Source: an uncultured Shinella sp.
Lineage (GTDB): Bacteria > Pseudomonadota > Alphaproteobacteria > Rhizobiales > Rhizobiaceae
Length of the DNA stretch: 64,000 nt
Assembly (NCBI RefSeq): GCF_946479415.1
Contig: NZ_CAMLFY010000001.1
Coordinates: 62,001 to 126,000 of the forward strand
Direction: 5' to 3'
The translations under genes and the position numbers were made by a program. The notes below the pieces were generated by a model. The model searched no databases, was not told the origin of the DNA, and was given only the letters and a program-made list of their open reading frames with translations. This document shows, in pieces, positions 37,254-45,465 of this stretch (positions within the stretch are counted from its first letter, which is position 1; each line of letters begins with the position of its first letter).

Positions 37254-39365
37254 ATGGCAGCGCTGGATTCGACCGGGAATATGTTTCCTCCCCTGTTCGA
37301 CATGGGAGCCGTCTGGACACGGCTTTGGCAACGTCGCCTGAGGATTTTGGCGTTGACCGCCGGAGCTCTCGCCTTGGCGCTTGTCTATCTCGCCCTGACC
37401 AAGCCGACCTATACGGCGACTGCCTCTCTGCTGATCGACCCGCGCGATGCACGCTCCACCAATTTCGAGACGGTGCTGCCCGGCATCGGCGCCGATAGCG
37501 CGGCCGTGGCGAGCCAGGTTTTCGTCATCCAGTCACGTGATCTGCTGATGGACGTCTTCGACAGCGAGCACATCGGCGCGGACGCGGAGTTTGCCGGCGG
37601 CGGCCTGCTTTCCTTCGTGGCCAGCGCGAAACCGCTGGAAAAAGATGCGATCTTCAGGCGCTTCGAGCGGCGCGTCACGGTGGAGCGGGCGGGGCTGACC
37701 TATGTCATTGATGTCAGCTTCAAATCGTCCTCGGCGCAAAAGGCCGCGCGCATCGCCAATGCCATCGTCGAACGCTATCGGTCCGGCCTTTCCGGCGAGC
37801 GGGAAAGTGTGAATGCGGACGTCAACAGCCGTCTGGAGGAACGGACCGCTGTCTTGCAGCAGAACGTCGCGGCCGCAGATCGTGCGGTCGGCGCCTTTCG
37901 CATCGCACACGCGATTCTCGACCCCACGGCCGGCGGCACTCTGAAAGACCAGATCGACCAGCTCACCAAGCAACTGATCGAGGCGCGCACCAGTGCCAGT
38001 CAGGCGAAGGGGCGCTACGAGCAGGCCGTGTCGGCAGGCACGTCACCTGAAGCGCTTGAAAAGCTGTCGGACATCGTTTCGTCTCCTGCGATCGATCGTT
38101 TGCGCGCCGACGTCAACCAGCGCATGGCCGAACTCGCCAATGCCGAAGCCATTTATCAGGCGCGCCATCCGACGATCCGCCGCTTGCGCTCAGAACTTTC
38201 CCGCACGCAGACGCTGATGGGCAAGGAGGCGGAGCGCATCACGCGCGAGTTGAAAGCAAAACACGCGCTTGCCGGCGAGACGGTTGCAACGACGGAAGCG
38301 AAGCTTGCGACGCTACGCGATCAATCGCAGGCGGCCGACGCCGCGCGGGTGGAGTTGCGGCGGCTGGAAGCGAAAGCCGAGGCGGCCCGAAGCGTGCTCG
38401 ACGATGTGCTCAAACGCGCCGAGGAAACGGCGCAGATGCGCGGGCTCCAACTCTCCGAGGCCAAGGTTATCGGCTTTGCCGCACCGCCCGTGCAGCCGAC
38501 CTGGCCAACCCCCATGCTTCTCCTGCCGGTCAGCGCCGCCCTCGGCCTCCTCGCCGGCTGTGGTCTTGCGGTGGCCGGCGGCGCGGGCGACCGGATGCGG
38601 CCGGCTGCACGCCCAATCTCGGCAGTCGCCTCTCCATCGTCGGCTGAAACGCCGAAAGACGACCATGGAGACGATGAAGCGGCACGGTACGATGGCAATG
38701 CCTCCATCGAGCCGTTTCCCGAAAGCTTCGGCACCTTTAACCTTCCCGGCGTGCCGGGCATGGCGGTGCCGGCCCGTATTCGCACCATGCGGCGTCGTTT
38801 TCTCCAACAGGGTGGCGAGATCTTTTCACAGACCGCACTGGTACTCGTCCGGCGCGTCGCCGCGCGCCTCACCGAACATCCCGCGCCCTACATATTGCTG
38901 ATTTCCTCGTTGCGCGATCCGGCAGAGGCACGGCTTGCGAGCGCGATGCTCGGTATCGGCCTGCAACACGCCGGACGGAGCGTGCTTGTCGTCGAGTTCA
39001 CCAACCATCTTCGCTCCGGAAACGGCGGGAAAGAGGTCTTCATCAACGGGGCGAGTGGTCTGCCGACGGTGCTGCACCCGCTCGATGGCAAGGCCCGTTT
39101 CAGGCTCGATGAAACGCTCGCAGAGGATTTCGACTTCGTATTGCTGCTCGGCCCCCCGCTTGGCAACCGCGATTGGAATGCGGCCTTCTTCGCATCGGCC
39201 GACCTCATGCTCTTCGCCTTCCCGCCCACCGAAACCGCAACGAAAGCCCGGGACCAATTGCGCCGGCACCTCGGTGCGCATGATATCGGCCGCAGCGCTA
39301 CGCTCGTCATCGCGACGGGGGAGACGGCCGATATGGCCTTCTCCCTGCCCGGAGCAGCCCAGTGA
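37254..39365 (+). CDS. Wzz/ExoP-like polysaccharide co-polymerase with a degenerate kinase domain
   Basis: 703 aa. An N-terminal Wzz domain (membrane segment about 29-49), a long coiled coil (about 190-400), and a second membrane segment near 419-441 match GumC/ExoP. The C-terminal domain is alignable with a BY-kinase, but all nucleotide motifs are gone: ILLISSLRDPAEARLA replaces the Walker A, VLVVEFTNHL replaces LLIDADxR, and FVLLLGPPLG replaces the Asp-containing Walker B. No C-terminal tyrosine cluster. So it probably controls chain length without kinase activity. It is first in an operon with GH5 and Wzy-like genes (GTGA and 1-base junctions). Confidence 0.85.
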   Translation: MAALDSTGNMFPPLFDMGAVWTRLWQRRLRILALTAGALALALVYLALTKPTYTATASLLIDPRDARSTNFETVLPGIGADSAAVASQVFVIQSRDLLMDVFDSEHIGADAEFAGGGLLSFVASAKPLEKDAIFRRFERRVTVERAGLTYVIDVSFKSSSAQKAARIANAIVERYRSGLSGERESVNADVNSRLEERTAVLQQNVAAADRAVGAFRIAHAILDPTAGGTLKDQIDQLTKQLIEARTSASQAKGRYEQAVSAGTSPEALEKLSDIVSSPAIDRLRADVNQRMAELANAEAIYQARHPTIRRLRSELSRTQTLMGKEAERITRELKAKHALAGETVATTEAKLATLRDQSQAADAARVELRRLEAKAEAARSVLDDVLKRAEETAQMRGLQLSEAKVIGFAAPPVQPTWPTPMLLLPVSAALGLLAGCGLAVAGGAGDRMRPAARPISAVASPSSAETPKDDHGDDEAARYDGNASIEPFPESFGTFNLPGVPGMAVPARIRTMRRRFLQQGGEIFSQTALVLVRRVAARLTEHPAPYILLISSLRDPAEARLASAMLGIGLQHAGRSVLVVEFTNHLRSGNGGKEVFINGASGLPTVLHPLDGKARFRLDETLAEDFDFVLLLGPPLGNRDWNAAFFASADLMLFAFPPTETATKARDQLRRHLGAHDIGRSATLVIATGETADMAFSLPGAAQ

Positions 39366-40483
39366 GAACGGAGCGCCGTTTCGGCAGGTCCGGCCCTTTC
39401 ACACGCCGCCATGTGCTTTCGCTGATCGGCGCCAGCGCTCTGGCAATGACCGCAGCGCCCTGCCCCGTGCGTGCCAAAAGCTCCGTTCCCTCGCGGGGCA
39501 TCAACATTCCCCGCTGGTTCGATCGTGAGGGCGGTATTGCACCCACTCCTACAGTTCTGGAAAAGCTGCGTCACAGCGGTTTCGAAACCGTACGTCTCGC
39601 CATCGACGGCGATATCGCCCTTGCCGGTACGCCGTCGCTGCGGGCCATTCGCCAAGGCATCGAAACGCTTATCGATGCGGGTTTTGCCGTACTGGCGGAC
39701 CTGCATCCCGCAGCTCCGCTTTACGCGGCACTTCGCGCCGATCCCGCCGCAGGTGGAGAGCGGGTGGCCGCGGCCTGGACGGTGCTCCGCGCCGTGATCG
39801 CGGATCTGCCGACCGACACGGTCTATGCGGAACTCCTCAACGAACCGCCGATGCCCTCGGCTGACTGGCTGCCGCTGCGCAATCGGCTCGCCGAAATCCT
39901 GCGCACCGCCTGCCCGGACCATACCATTGTCTGGGGTCCCGCGCCGGATCAGGGGATCTGGCAGCTTTCCGATAGCCCACCGCTCGATGACGGCAGACAG
40001 ATCGCCGCCGTACATTTCTACGCGCCGACGGCCTTCACCCATCAGTGCCAGTCCTGGGGCGCCTCGCCGCTCGCCCGCGTCCACGACCTGCCGTTCCCCG
40101 CCTCGCGCCTCACGCCTGCCGTCGAGAAGACGATCCTGGCCCTGCGCAGCACCGGCGATCTGGAAGCAGCAGAACTGATCGAACAGCAGTTGACGACGGA
40201 CTGGACGGGAGCTGCCGTCCACGCACAGTTCCGTCAGGCCGCGGACTGGTCCGCCGCCGCCAACTGCCCCGTCATGCTCAACGAATTCGGTGTGCTCGAT
40301 TTCTGCGTGGATGCAACCAGCCGCCAGGCCTGGACACGGGCCGTACGTCTCGCGGCGGAGCAAAACGGCATTGGCTGGGCCTGGTGGGAGCTCGATCAGG
40401 GATTCGGGCTGATCGCGGATCGGACGAGCACCGAGGGGTTCGATGCGGCGATGCTCGATGCGCTTTTCGGGAATGGACGGTGA
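39362..40483 (+). CDS. GH5-family endoglucanase-like glycosidase, exported
   Basis: 373 aa. A twin-arginine-like signal (FTRRHVLSLIGASALAM, possible cleavage after VRA) leads into a TIM-barrel glycoside hydrolase of family 5. The two catalytic Glu are visible: acid/base in AELLNEPP (about residue 160) and nucleophile in VMLNEFGVLD (about 305). HFYAPTAFTHQ supplies the conserved His-Tyr. Start is GTG at 39362, overlapping the preceding TGA. In this locus it likely trims or releases the polysaccharide being made, as exo-locus glycanases do. Confidence 0.85.
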   Translation: MRTERRFGRSGPFTRRHVLSLIGASALAMTAAPCPVRAKSSVPSRGINIPRWFDREGGIAPTPTVLEKLRHSGFETVRLAIDGDIALAGTPSLRAIRQGIETLIDAGFAVLADLHPAAPLYAALRADPAAGGERVAAAWTVLRAVIADLPTDTVYAELLNEPPMPSADWLPLRNRLAEILRTACPDHTIVWGPAPDQGIWQLSDSPPLDDGRQIAAVHFYAPTAFTHQCQSWGASPLARVHDLPFPASRLTPAVEKTILALRSTGDLEAAELIEQQLTTDWTGAAVHAQFRQAADWSAAANCPVMLNEFGVLDFCVDATSRQAWTRAVRLAAEQNGIGWAWWELDQGFGLIADRTSTEGFDAAMLDALFGNGR

Positions 40484-40484
40484 G

Positions 40485-42008
40485 ATGACGGCCGGTTCAC
40501 CCTCACCTCATGCGGCCAGATCGCGAGCAGGAGAAGCCGACGGGCGATCCGGCGCCGTTTTTCACCTTTTCATCGCTTTTTCCACCATCACCGCGGCGGT
40601 CGCGGCCTTTGCCGTCTGGACGCCCTTCGGTTTTGCCGCGACGTTCCTGCTGACGGCCGTGCTCGCGGTCAGCGTGCCGGCCGGCATGCCTGTCGTGATC
40701 GCCTGTGCCTTCCTGTTCCAGAACCTCGTCGTCGCCTGGTTCACACCCTTCGTGCCCGACGACAACACGTTCGATGCCTTGCGCGGCGCCAATTTCGTCA
40801 TCCTGATGACGATCTTCGGGCTCTTTCTGCCCGCCGCCCTGCAACCACGCGTGCGCAGCCTGCCTGCACTTCGGCCCTTGCTTTATCTCACCTTCGCGCT
40901 CTGCGGCGTCATCACGCTCTATCTGGCGATTGGCGCTGTGCGCGGCGGGCCGAAAGACGCGGTCATCTACTTCCGCAACACGATGACACCACTCGCCTGC
41001 TTCCACATCGCCCTTCTCGCCGCCAGCCTGTACCGTGTCGAGATGCGTCTGCCGGTGGCTTGCCTCTGCGCCATCGCGGTCGGATACGGCTATCTGGAGC
41101 AGATTTTCCGCATGGACTTCCTCGCGCTCTTTCATGGCGATCTCTATGTCCAGCGCGGCCTCAAGGAGCAGATCGAGTCGGGTGTCTGGGAGAAGGCCCT
41201 GCGCGAAACCGGCTTCGTGCTGCGCGGTCTGGAAGACACGATGACCGCCACCTTCTTCAACACCGCCTTCTTCGGCGATGCGCTGCCCCGCATCTTCCGC
41301 AATGGCGGGCCGAATTTTCATCCGATCAGCTATGCCTATATGCTCAGCCTGTCTTCCGCCTGGCTGCTCTTTCGCGGGCGATGGCTGCTGCCCTTCGCAG
41401 CCTTCCCCCTGCTTCTCGTCATCGGCTCCAAGGGCGCAGCCTTCTTGCTGGTCGTCGCTCTGGCCGCCCGCATGACCTATCGTCCTCCCCGCGCCCGATT
41501 GACCCTCTCGCTCGTGGTACTGGCCGCGACCGCCTGGACGGCCGCGGCCACGGCCTATGGCGCCCGGCATGGCGATTACCATGTGCTCGGCCTGATCGCC
41601 GGACTACGCGACTTCCTCGGCAACCCACTCGGACAGGGCCTCGGCATCGGCGGCAACCTGTCCAGCACCAGCATCAATCTGGACTGGGACCGGGCGCAGG
41701 GTGAAGGAGCAGCAGCGGTGCCCGTCGAAAGCGCCGTAGGGGTGATGCTCTATCAGATGGGGATCGGCGGCTTCCTCTTCTTCGGCTTTCTCGCCGCCCT
41801 GGCGACGACCGCCGGCCGGCGGCTCATAGAGACCGGCCGGCCGGATTTTCTCTTCGCCTTCGTGGCGGTGGTCACAATCTCGGCCAATGCGGTGCTGCAG
41901 GAGGAGGCTTTCTTCTCGCCGCTGGCACTCGGTCTTGCCCTGCTGCTCACCGGCGTCTCCTTCGGCACGCATATCCGCGAGACAGCGGAACCGCTTTACT
42001 GCGAATAG
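40485..42008 (+). CDS. Wzy-like polysaccharide polymerase (O-antigen ligase/polymerase superfamily)
   Basis: 507 aa with about 12 hydrophobic segments and a large periplasmic loop (about residues 205-290) before the last cluster of helices, as in Wzy/O-antigen ligase proteins. The start ATG at 40485 is 1 base after the GH5 stop. Its last 13 bases overlap the convergent WecG-type gene. It would join repeat units at the periplasmic face. Sequence families of Wzy diverge strongly, so the call rests on topology and context. Confidence 0.7.
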   Translation: MTAGSPSPHAARSRAGEADGRSGAVFHLFIAFSTITAAVAAFAVWTPFGFAATFLLTAVLAVSVPAGMPVVIACAFLFQNLVVAWFTPFVPDDNTFDALRGANFVILMTIFGLFLPAALQPRVRSLPALRPLLYLTFALCGVITLYLAIGAVRGGPKDAVIYFRNTMTPLACFHIALLAASLYRVEMRLPVACLCAIAVGYGYLEQIFRMDFLALFHGDLYVQRGLKEQIESGVWEKALRETGFVLRGLEDTMTATFFNTAFFGDALPRIFRNGGPNFHPISYAYMLSLSSAWLLFRGRWLLPFAAFPLLLVIGSKGAAFLLVVALAARMTYRPPRARLTLSLVVLAATAWTAAATAYGARHGDYHVLGLIAGLRDFLGNPLGQGLGIGGNLSSTSINLDWDRAQGEGAAAVPVESAVGVMLYQMGIGGFLFFGFLAALATTAGRRLIETGRPDFLFAFVAVVTISANAVLQEEAFFSPLALGLALLLTGVSFGTHIRETAEPLYCE

Positions 42009-42883
42009 CGCAAGAGCAGATAGAACGCGCGGGGATTGGTCGTCAGATAACGCCATAACAGCCGGCGCGGCTCCATCAATGCCCGCCAGAACCACTCCAG
42101 GCCCACCCGCTGCATCCAGAGCGGCGCGCGCGGCGTCTTGCCGGCCAGATGATCGAACAGACCGCCCGCCGTCTTGATCACCCCGACGCGATCGAGGCGG
42201 CTCAGAAAATCGCGCACGAACAGCTGCTCGCGCGGAACGCCGAGGCCGAGCCAGAGAATGTCGGGCGCCAGACGGTTGATCTCCTCCACCTTGTGCTCAA
42301 GCGCGGCACCGGTCAGATAGCCGTGGCTGCGTCCCGCAATGAGGAGAGCAGGATAAAGCCGCTGCACCGCGGCCGCAGCCCGGCTGTTTTCCAGCTCACT
42401 CGCGCCGAACAGATAGAAGCTCACCCTCTCTCGTTCCGCGATCTTCGCCACGTCGTGAAAGAGGTCCGTCGTCGCCACACGCTCGGGCAGTTTTTTCCGG
42501 CAGAGCCAGCGCGAGGCGAAAACCAGCGGCTGACCATCTGCAAGGATCTGGTCGGCGCTCTGGAAGAGTTGGGCGATGGCCTTGTCCGCATGGATCCTGG
42601 CGAGGACTTCGCCATTGGCCGAAGTGGAATAGAAGGGTTTGCGGTCCCGCCGGTGCGCCGCGGTGATGAGCAGCCCCGCCGCAGTCCGGCGGTCGACCGC
42701 TGCAATCTGCACGCCGCCGAGCGTGACCTGCGGAACCGGTGCTGCCGGAGCGACAGGGCCGGCACCCTGCATCCCCTCCATGTCCCCAGCAGGATTGAGG
42801 GACGGGGGGCGCAATTCAATTCTATTTATGCGTGTATATTTTGGCGAAATTCCGTGCCGAGCACCTTTGTCGATCTCATCCAT
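41996..42883 (-). CDS. WecG/TagA/CpsF-family glycosyltransferase (GT26)
   Basis: 295-aa transferase. STSANGEVLARIHADKAIAQL and the ADQILADGQPLVFASRW motif (Asp and Gln of the active site) define the family, and PDILWLGLGVPREQLFV is the conserved C-terminal motif. The ATG at 42883 has GGAGGT 7 bases upstream; a GTG three codons earlier is worse placed. Members add ManNAcA-, ManNAc- or glucose-type residues to a lipid-linked first sugar. It is the only such early transferase in the locus. No priming phosphoglycosyl transferase is seen, so that step must be coded elsewhere. Confidence 0.88.
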   Translation of the reverse strand: MDEIDKGARHGISPKYTRINRIELRPPSLNPAGDMEGMQGAGPVAPAAPVPQVTLGGVQIAAVDRRTAAGLLITAAHRRDRKPFYSTSANGEVLARIHADKAIAQLFQSADQILADGQPLVFASRWLCRKKLPERVATTDLFHDVAKIAERERVSFYLFGASELENSRAAAAVQRLYPALLIAGRSHGYLTGAALEHKVEEINRLAPDILWLGLGVPREQLFVRDFLSRLDRVGVIKTAGGLFDHLAGKTPRAPLWMQRVGLEWFWRALMEPRRLLWRYLTTNPRAFYLLLRYSQ

Positions 42884-43133
42884 GATAATCACCTCCGGTT
42901 GAGATGATTTAGATCATGCCACCATAAGAGTTAAGCAAATCGTCAATAATTGGTTAAATGGTAAAAATGGAGTAAAGCTTTAAAAATCCTATAGTTGCGC
43001 CGCCCCAACGAAGAGCCTCAGAAAATCTTCAGTAAGATGCTCTATATATTTCATAATTTACAAATCTTAGATCTGCAATCGAACAACAACCTGGGGAGGG
43101 CGAAATGCTCGAAAATAAAATGCAACCTAAGGG
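42884..43133. other. AT-rich intergenic stretch upstream of the WecG-type gene
   Basis: About 250 bases of markedly lower GC than the surroundings, with no credible gene. A 97-aa plus-strand frame (42995-43288) has no ribosome site and antisenses the pentapeptide gene, so I do not call it. It probably holds the WecG promoter. Confidence 0.4.
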
Positions 43134-43153
43134 TGATTTTCGCCCGAAAATCA
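43134..43153. promoter_or_regulatory. TGATTTTCG/CGAAAATCA dyad (candidate operator)
   Basis: TGATTTTCG (43134-43142), 2-base spacer, CGAAAATCA (43145-43153): perfect 9-bp arms. Related half-sites follow at 43201-43214 (CGCCCGGAAAATCA) and 43239-43250 (GCGAAAAATCA). GGGTGATTTTC (43131-43141) is also the exact complement of GAAAATCACCC (43207-43217). Confidence 0.45.
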
Positions 43154-43247
43154 ACAAATCAACAGAAAGTTGCAGAACAGATTGCGCCGGCGTTCGGTAG
43201 CGCCCGGAAAATCACCCTCATAAAGTGCGACGATATCGTGCGAAAAA

Positions 43248-43868
43248 TCACTTCAGCCGCACGTCGAGACCAAAAGCCTCGGCGATGACGATGGTCTGAT
43301 CGATCGTATTGATCGCCCCCTTCAAGTGAACGTCTGCTGGATTGATGGCACGCAGATCACTGCCGCGAAGATCGCAGGCGGTGAAGTCCGCTCTCTCCAG
43401 CAAGGCGCCGGAGAGATCGACATCGCGCATCGATCCGGCCTTGCAGAACGCACCCGTAAGATCGGCTTCCCGCAGCCGGGTATCCTTGAAGACAGCGCGG
43501 GCGAGCACCGCCCCGGACAGGCCGGCGAAGGATCAGTCCCCACCCGAAACATGCATCTGGTCGAAATCGCAGGCATCGAACATGCTGCCGACCAGCTTGC
43601 ATTCGGTAAAACGGCTGTCGAAGAACTTGCAGGAGACGAAGGTGCAGTTGACGAAGGCGCTCGCCTGATGCGTAGAGGCATTGAAGCGGGCGCGGCGGAA
43701 GGTGCATTCCTGAAACACCGCACCGAGCGTCTGCGCTTCGCTCATGTCGAGATCGGTAAATAGCGTCTTCTCATGGCGCTCGCGCTCGATCAGCCTTCCA
43801 TACCAGTCCGCACCGGCAATCGTGATCTCGGTTTTCGGCAGCGCCTCGCCATATCGTCGTTCCGCCAT
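43248..43868 (-). pseudogene. Pentapeptide-repeat protein gene interrupted by an in-frame TGA
   Basis: Two parts in one frame read as a continuous pentapeptide-repeat protein of about 206 residues: 43868-43533 (111 aa, with AxFxxC-type repeats) and 43532-43248 (repeats such as ADLTG, SALLE, ADFTA). They are separated only by TGA at 43535-43533, after HVSGGD. The codons on both sides give GGD-stop-SFAGLSGAVL, where a Trp codon (TGG) would restore the frame. So a single G-to-A change explains the break. Either a recent pseudogene, a sequence error, or a stop that is read through. Confidence 0.8.
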
Positions 43869-43937
43869 CGTCGTCCGCCCGGTGATTCTCGTCTGACCAC
43901 GATAGGCGTAACGGTGGAGGTGATGAAGAGGCTAAGC

Positions 43938-44876
43938 TTAGACGCGCGCGGCGTGCAGATAGGTCTCGGCGATATCGGCGACGACGGACAGCGCCAGTGC
44001 ATTTGCATCCCGCGCCTTGTCGAAAATGCCGATCGGCGCCTTGATGCGGGCAATATCGTCTTCGCCGTGGCCGCGTTGGCGAAGTGCATCGCAGCGCTTG
44101 GCATGGGTGCGGCGGCTGCCGAGCGCACCGATATAGAAAGCAGACGAGGCAAGTGCGGCGTCGAAAAGCGGCAGTTCGCGGTCGATGTCGTGGAAGAGCA
44201 ATACGACAGCCGTGTCGGCATCAAACTGGTCGGGCGACGGCGCTTGGCCGCGCTCGATGGTCACGACCTCGTAACCGGAAGCCGCCGCGATGCGCGCCAC
44301 CGCGCCCGCTTCCATCGGCGTGCCGGCCAGAAGCAGGCGGGGCTTCGGGCGGTAGGTGCGCACGAACGTATCGCCTTCCCAGCCACTGGCGCCCTCGCCC
44401 GGCTCGAAGGACAGAGCCTGCGTGCCGGGATGGTAGCGCAAGCGCATGGGGCTGCGGCGCCGGAGCGCCGTCAGGGCGCGGTGCAGCACCGTACCGTCGC
44501 GCAAGACATGGATGGCAAGCGTGATGCCGCCGCCGCAGGGCAACACGATATCGAAGAAGGGCGAGCCTTCGCCGAGGCGGAGATTGCGGTCCATGCCCTT
44601 CCTGATGGCAATGACGGCGTCGGCGGCGACGGCCGCTTCCGTGCAACCGCCGGAGACGAAGCCGCAATAGAGGCCGTCATCCCGCACCGCCATCTGCGCG
44701 CCGATGGCACGGGCGGCACCGCCACGAATTTCGACCAGCGTGACGAGGGCTGCGGCGTGTCCGTCATCCAGTGCATCGGCGGCGAAAGCGAGAATGCCGA
44801 TCACATCGTCGGAGAGGAAGGCGGCGCGGGGTTCGGGGGCGATCCATTCCGGGCTCTCGGCGATGCGGGCGGCCAT
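43938..44876 (-). CDS. xdhC: XdhC-family molybdenum cofactor insertion/sulfuration chaperone
   Basis: 312 aa with the XdhC/CoxI N-terminal domain (SGGCTEAAVAADAV, with the conserved SGGC Cys near residue 75) and a C-terminal Rossmann-like domain (GALGSRRTHAKRCDAL). The family loads sulfurated Moco into xanthine dehydrogenase-type enzymes. ATG at 44876 has GGAGGGG upstream. It is last in the run UbiD-UbiX-XdhC, 5 kb downstream of the hydroxylase subunits it presumably serves. Confidence 0.87.
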   Translation of the reverse strand: MAARIAESPEWIAPEPRAAFLSDDVIGILAFAADALDDGHAAALVTLVEIRGGAARAIGAQMAVRDDGLYCGFVSGGCTEAAVAADAVIAIRKGMDRNLRLGEGSPFFDIVLPCGGGITLAIHVLRDGTVLHRALTALRRRSPMRLRYHPGTQALSFEPGEGASGWEGDTFVRTYRPKPRLLLAGTPMEAGAVARIAAASGYEVVTIERGQAPSPDQFDADTAVVLLFHDIDRELPLFDAALASSAFYIGALGSRRTHAKRCDALRQRGHGEDDIARIKAPIGIFDKARDANALALSVVADIAETYLHAARV

Positions 44877-44877
44877 G

Positions 44878-45459
44878 TCATTCCCCTCCTTGCATTCCTT
44901 CCCAGCGGCGGACGATGCCGGGGTCGAGATCGAACAGGTCGAGCACCCGGCCGACCGTGTGATCGACCATCTCTTCCAGGCTCTTCGGCTTGGCGTAGAA
45001 GGCCGGCACGGGCGGGTAGATGATGCCACCCATTTCCGTGACCTGCGCCATGTTCCTGATATGGCCGAGATGCAGCGGCGTCTCACGCAGCATCAGCACG
45101 AGGCGGCGGCGCTCCTTCAGCACCACATCGGCGGCGCGCGACAGAAGATTGTCGGTCGTGCCCGTGGCGATCTCGGCCATCGTCTTCACCGAGCAGGGCG
45201 CGACGATCATGCCGAGCGTCTTGTAGGAACCGGAGGAACAGACCGCACCGATATCCTTGTTGGAATGGGTGGTGGTCGCCAGCGCTTCCAAATCCTGCTT
45301 TGTGAAATCCGCCTCGGCCGCGAGCGTGATGCAGGCGGCACGCGACATGATCAGATGCGTCTCGATCTCGAGGTCGCGCAGCACTTCGAGGATGCGCTTG
45401 CCGTAGATGACCCCGGACGCCCCCGAAATGCCGACGATCATGCGTCTTGGCCGCGTCAT
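44878..45459 (-). CDS. UbiX-like flavin prenyltransferase, second copy
   Basis: 193-aa prenyltransferase with MIVGISGASGVIYGKRI, GMIVAPCSVKTM and AQVTEMGGIIYPPVPAFY motifs. It differs clearly from the ubiX at 29684 (for instance MIVAPCSVKTM versus MIVAPCSMQTL), and sits 6 bases after its own UbiD. So it is a dedicated prFMN supplier for the catabolic UbiD at 45466. Confidence 0.88.
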   Translation of the reverse strand: MTRPRRMIVGISGASGVIYGKRILEVLRDLEIETHLIMSRAACITLAAEADFTKQDLEALATTTHSNKDIGAVCSSGSYKTLGMIVAPCSVKTMAEIATGTTDNLLSRAADVVLKERRRLVLMLRETPLHLGHIRNMAQVTEMGGIIYPPVPAFYAKPKSLEEMVDHTVGRVLDLFDLDPGIVRRWEGMQGGE

Positions 45460-45465
45460 GACCTG

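Noticed and set aside
42995..43288. 97-codon plus-strand frame in the AT-rich gap
   Set aside because: No ribosome site, runs antisense into the pentapeptide gene, and spans the dyad cluster that looks regulatory.
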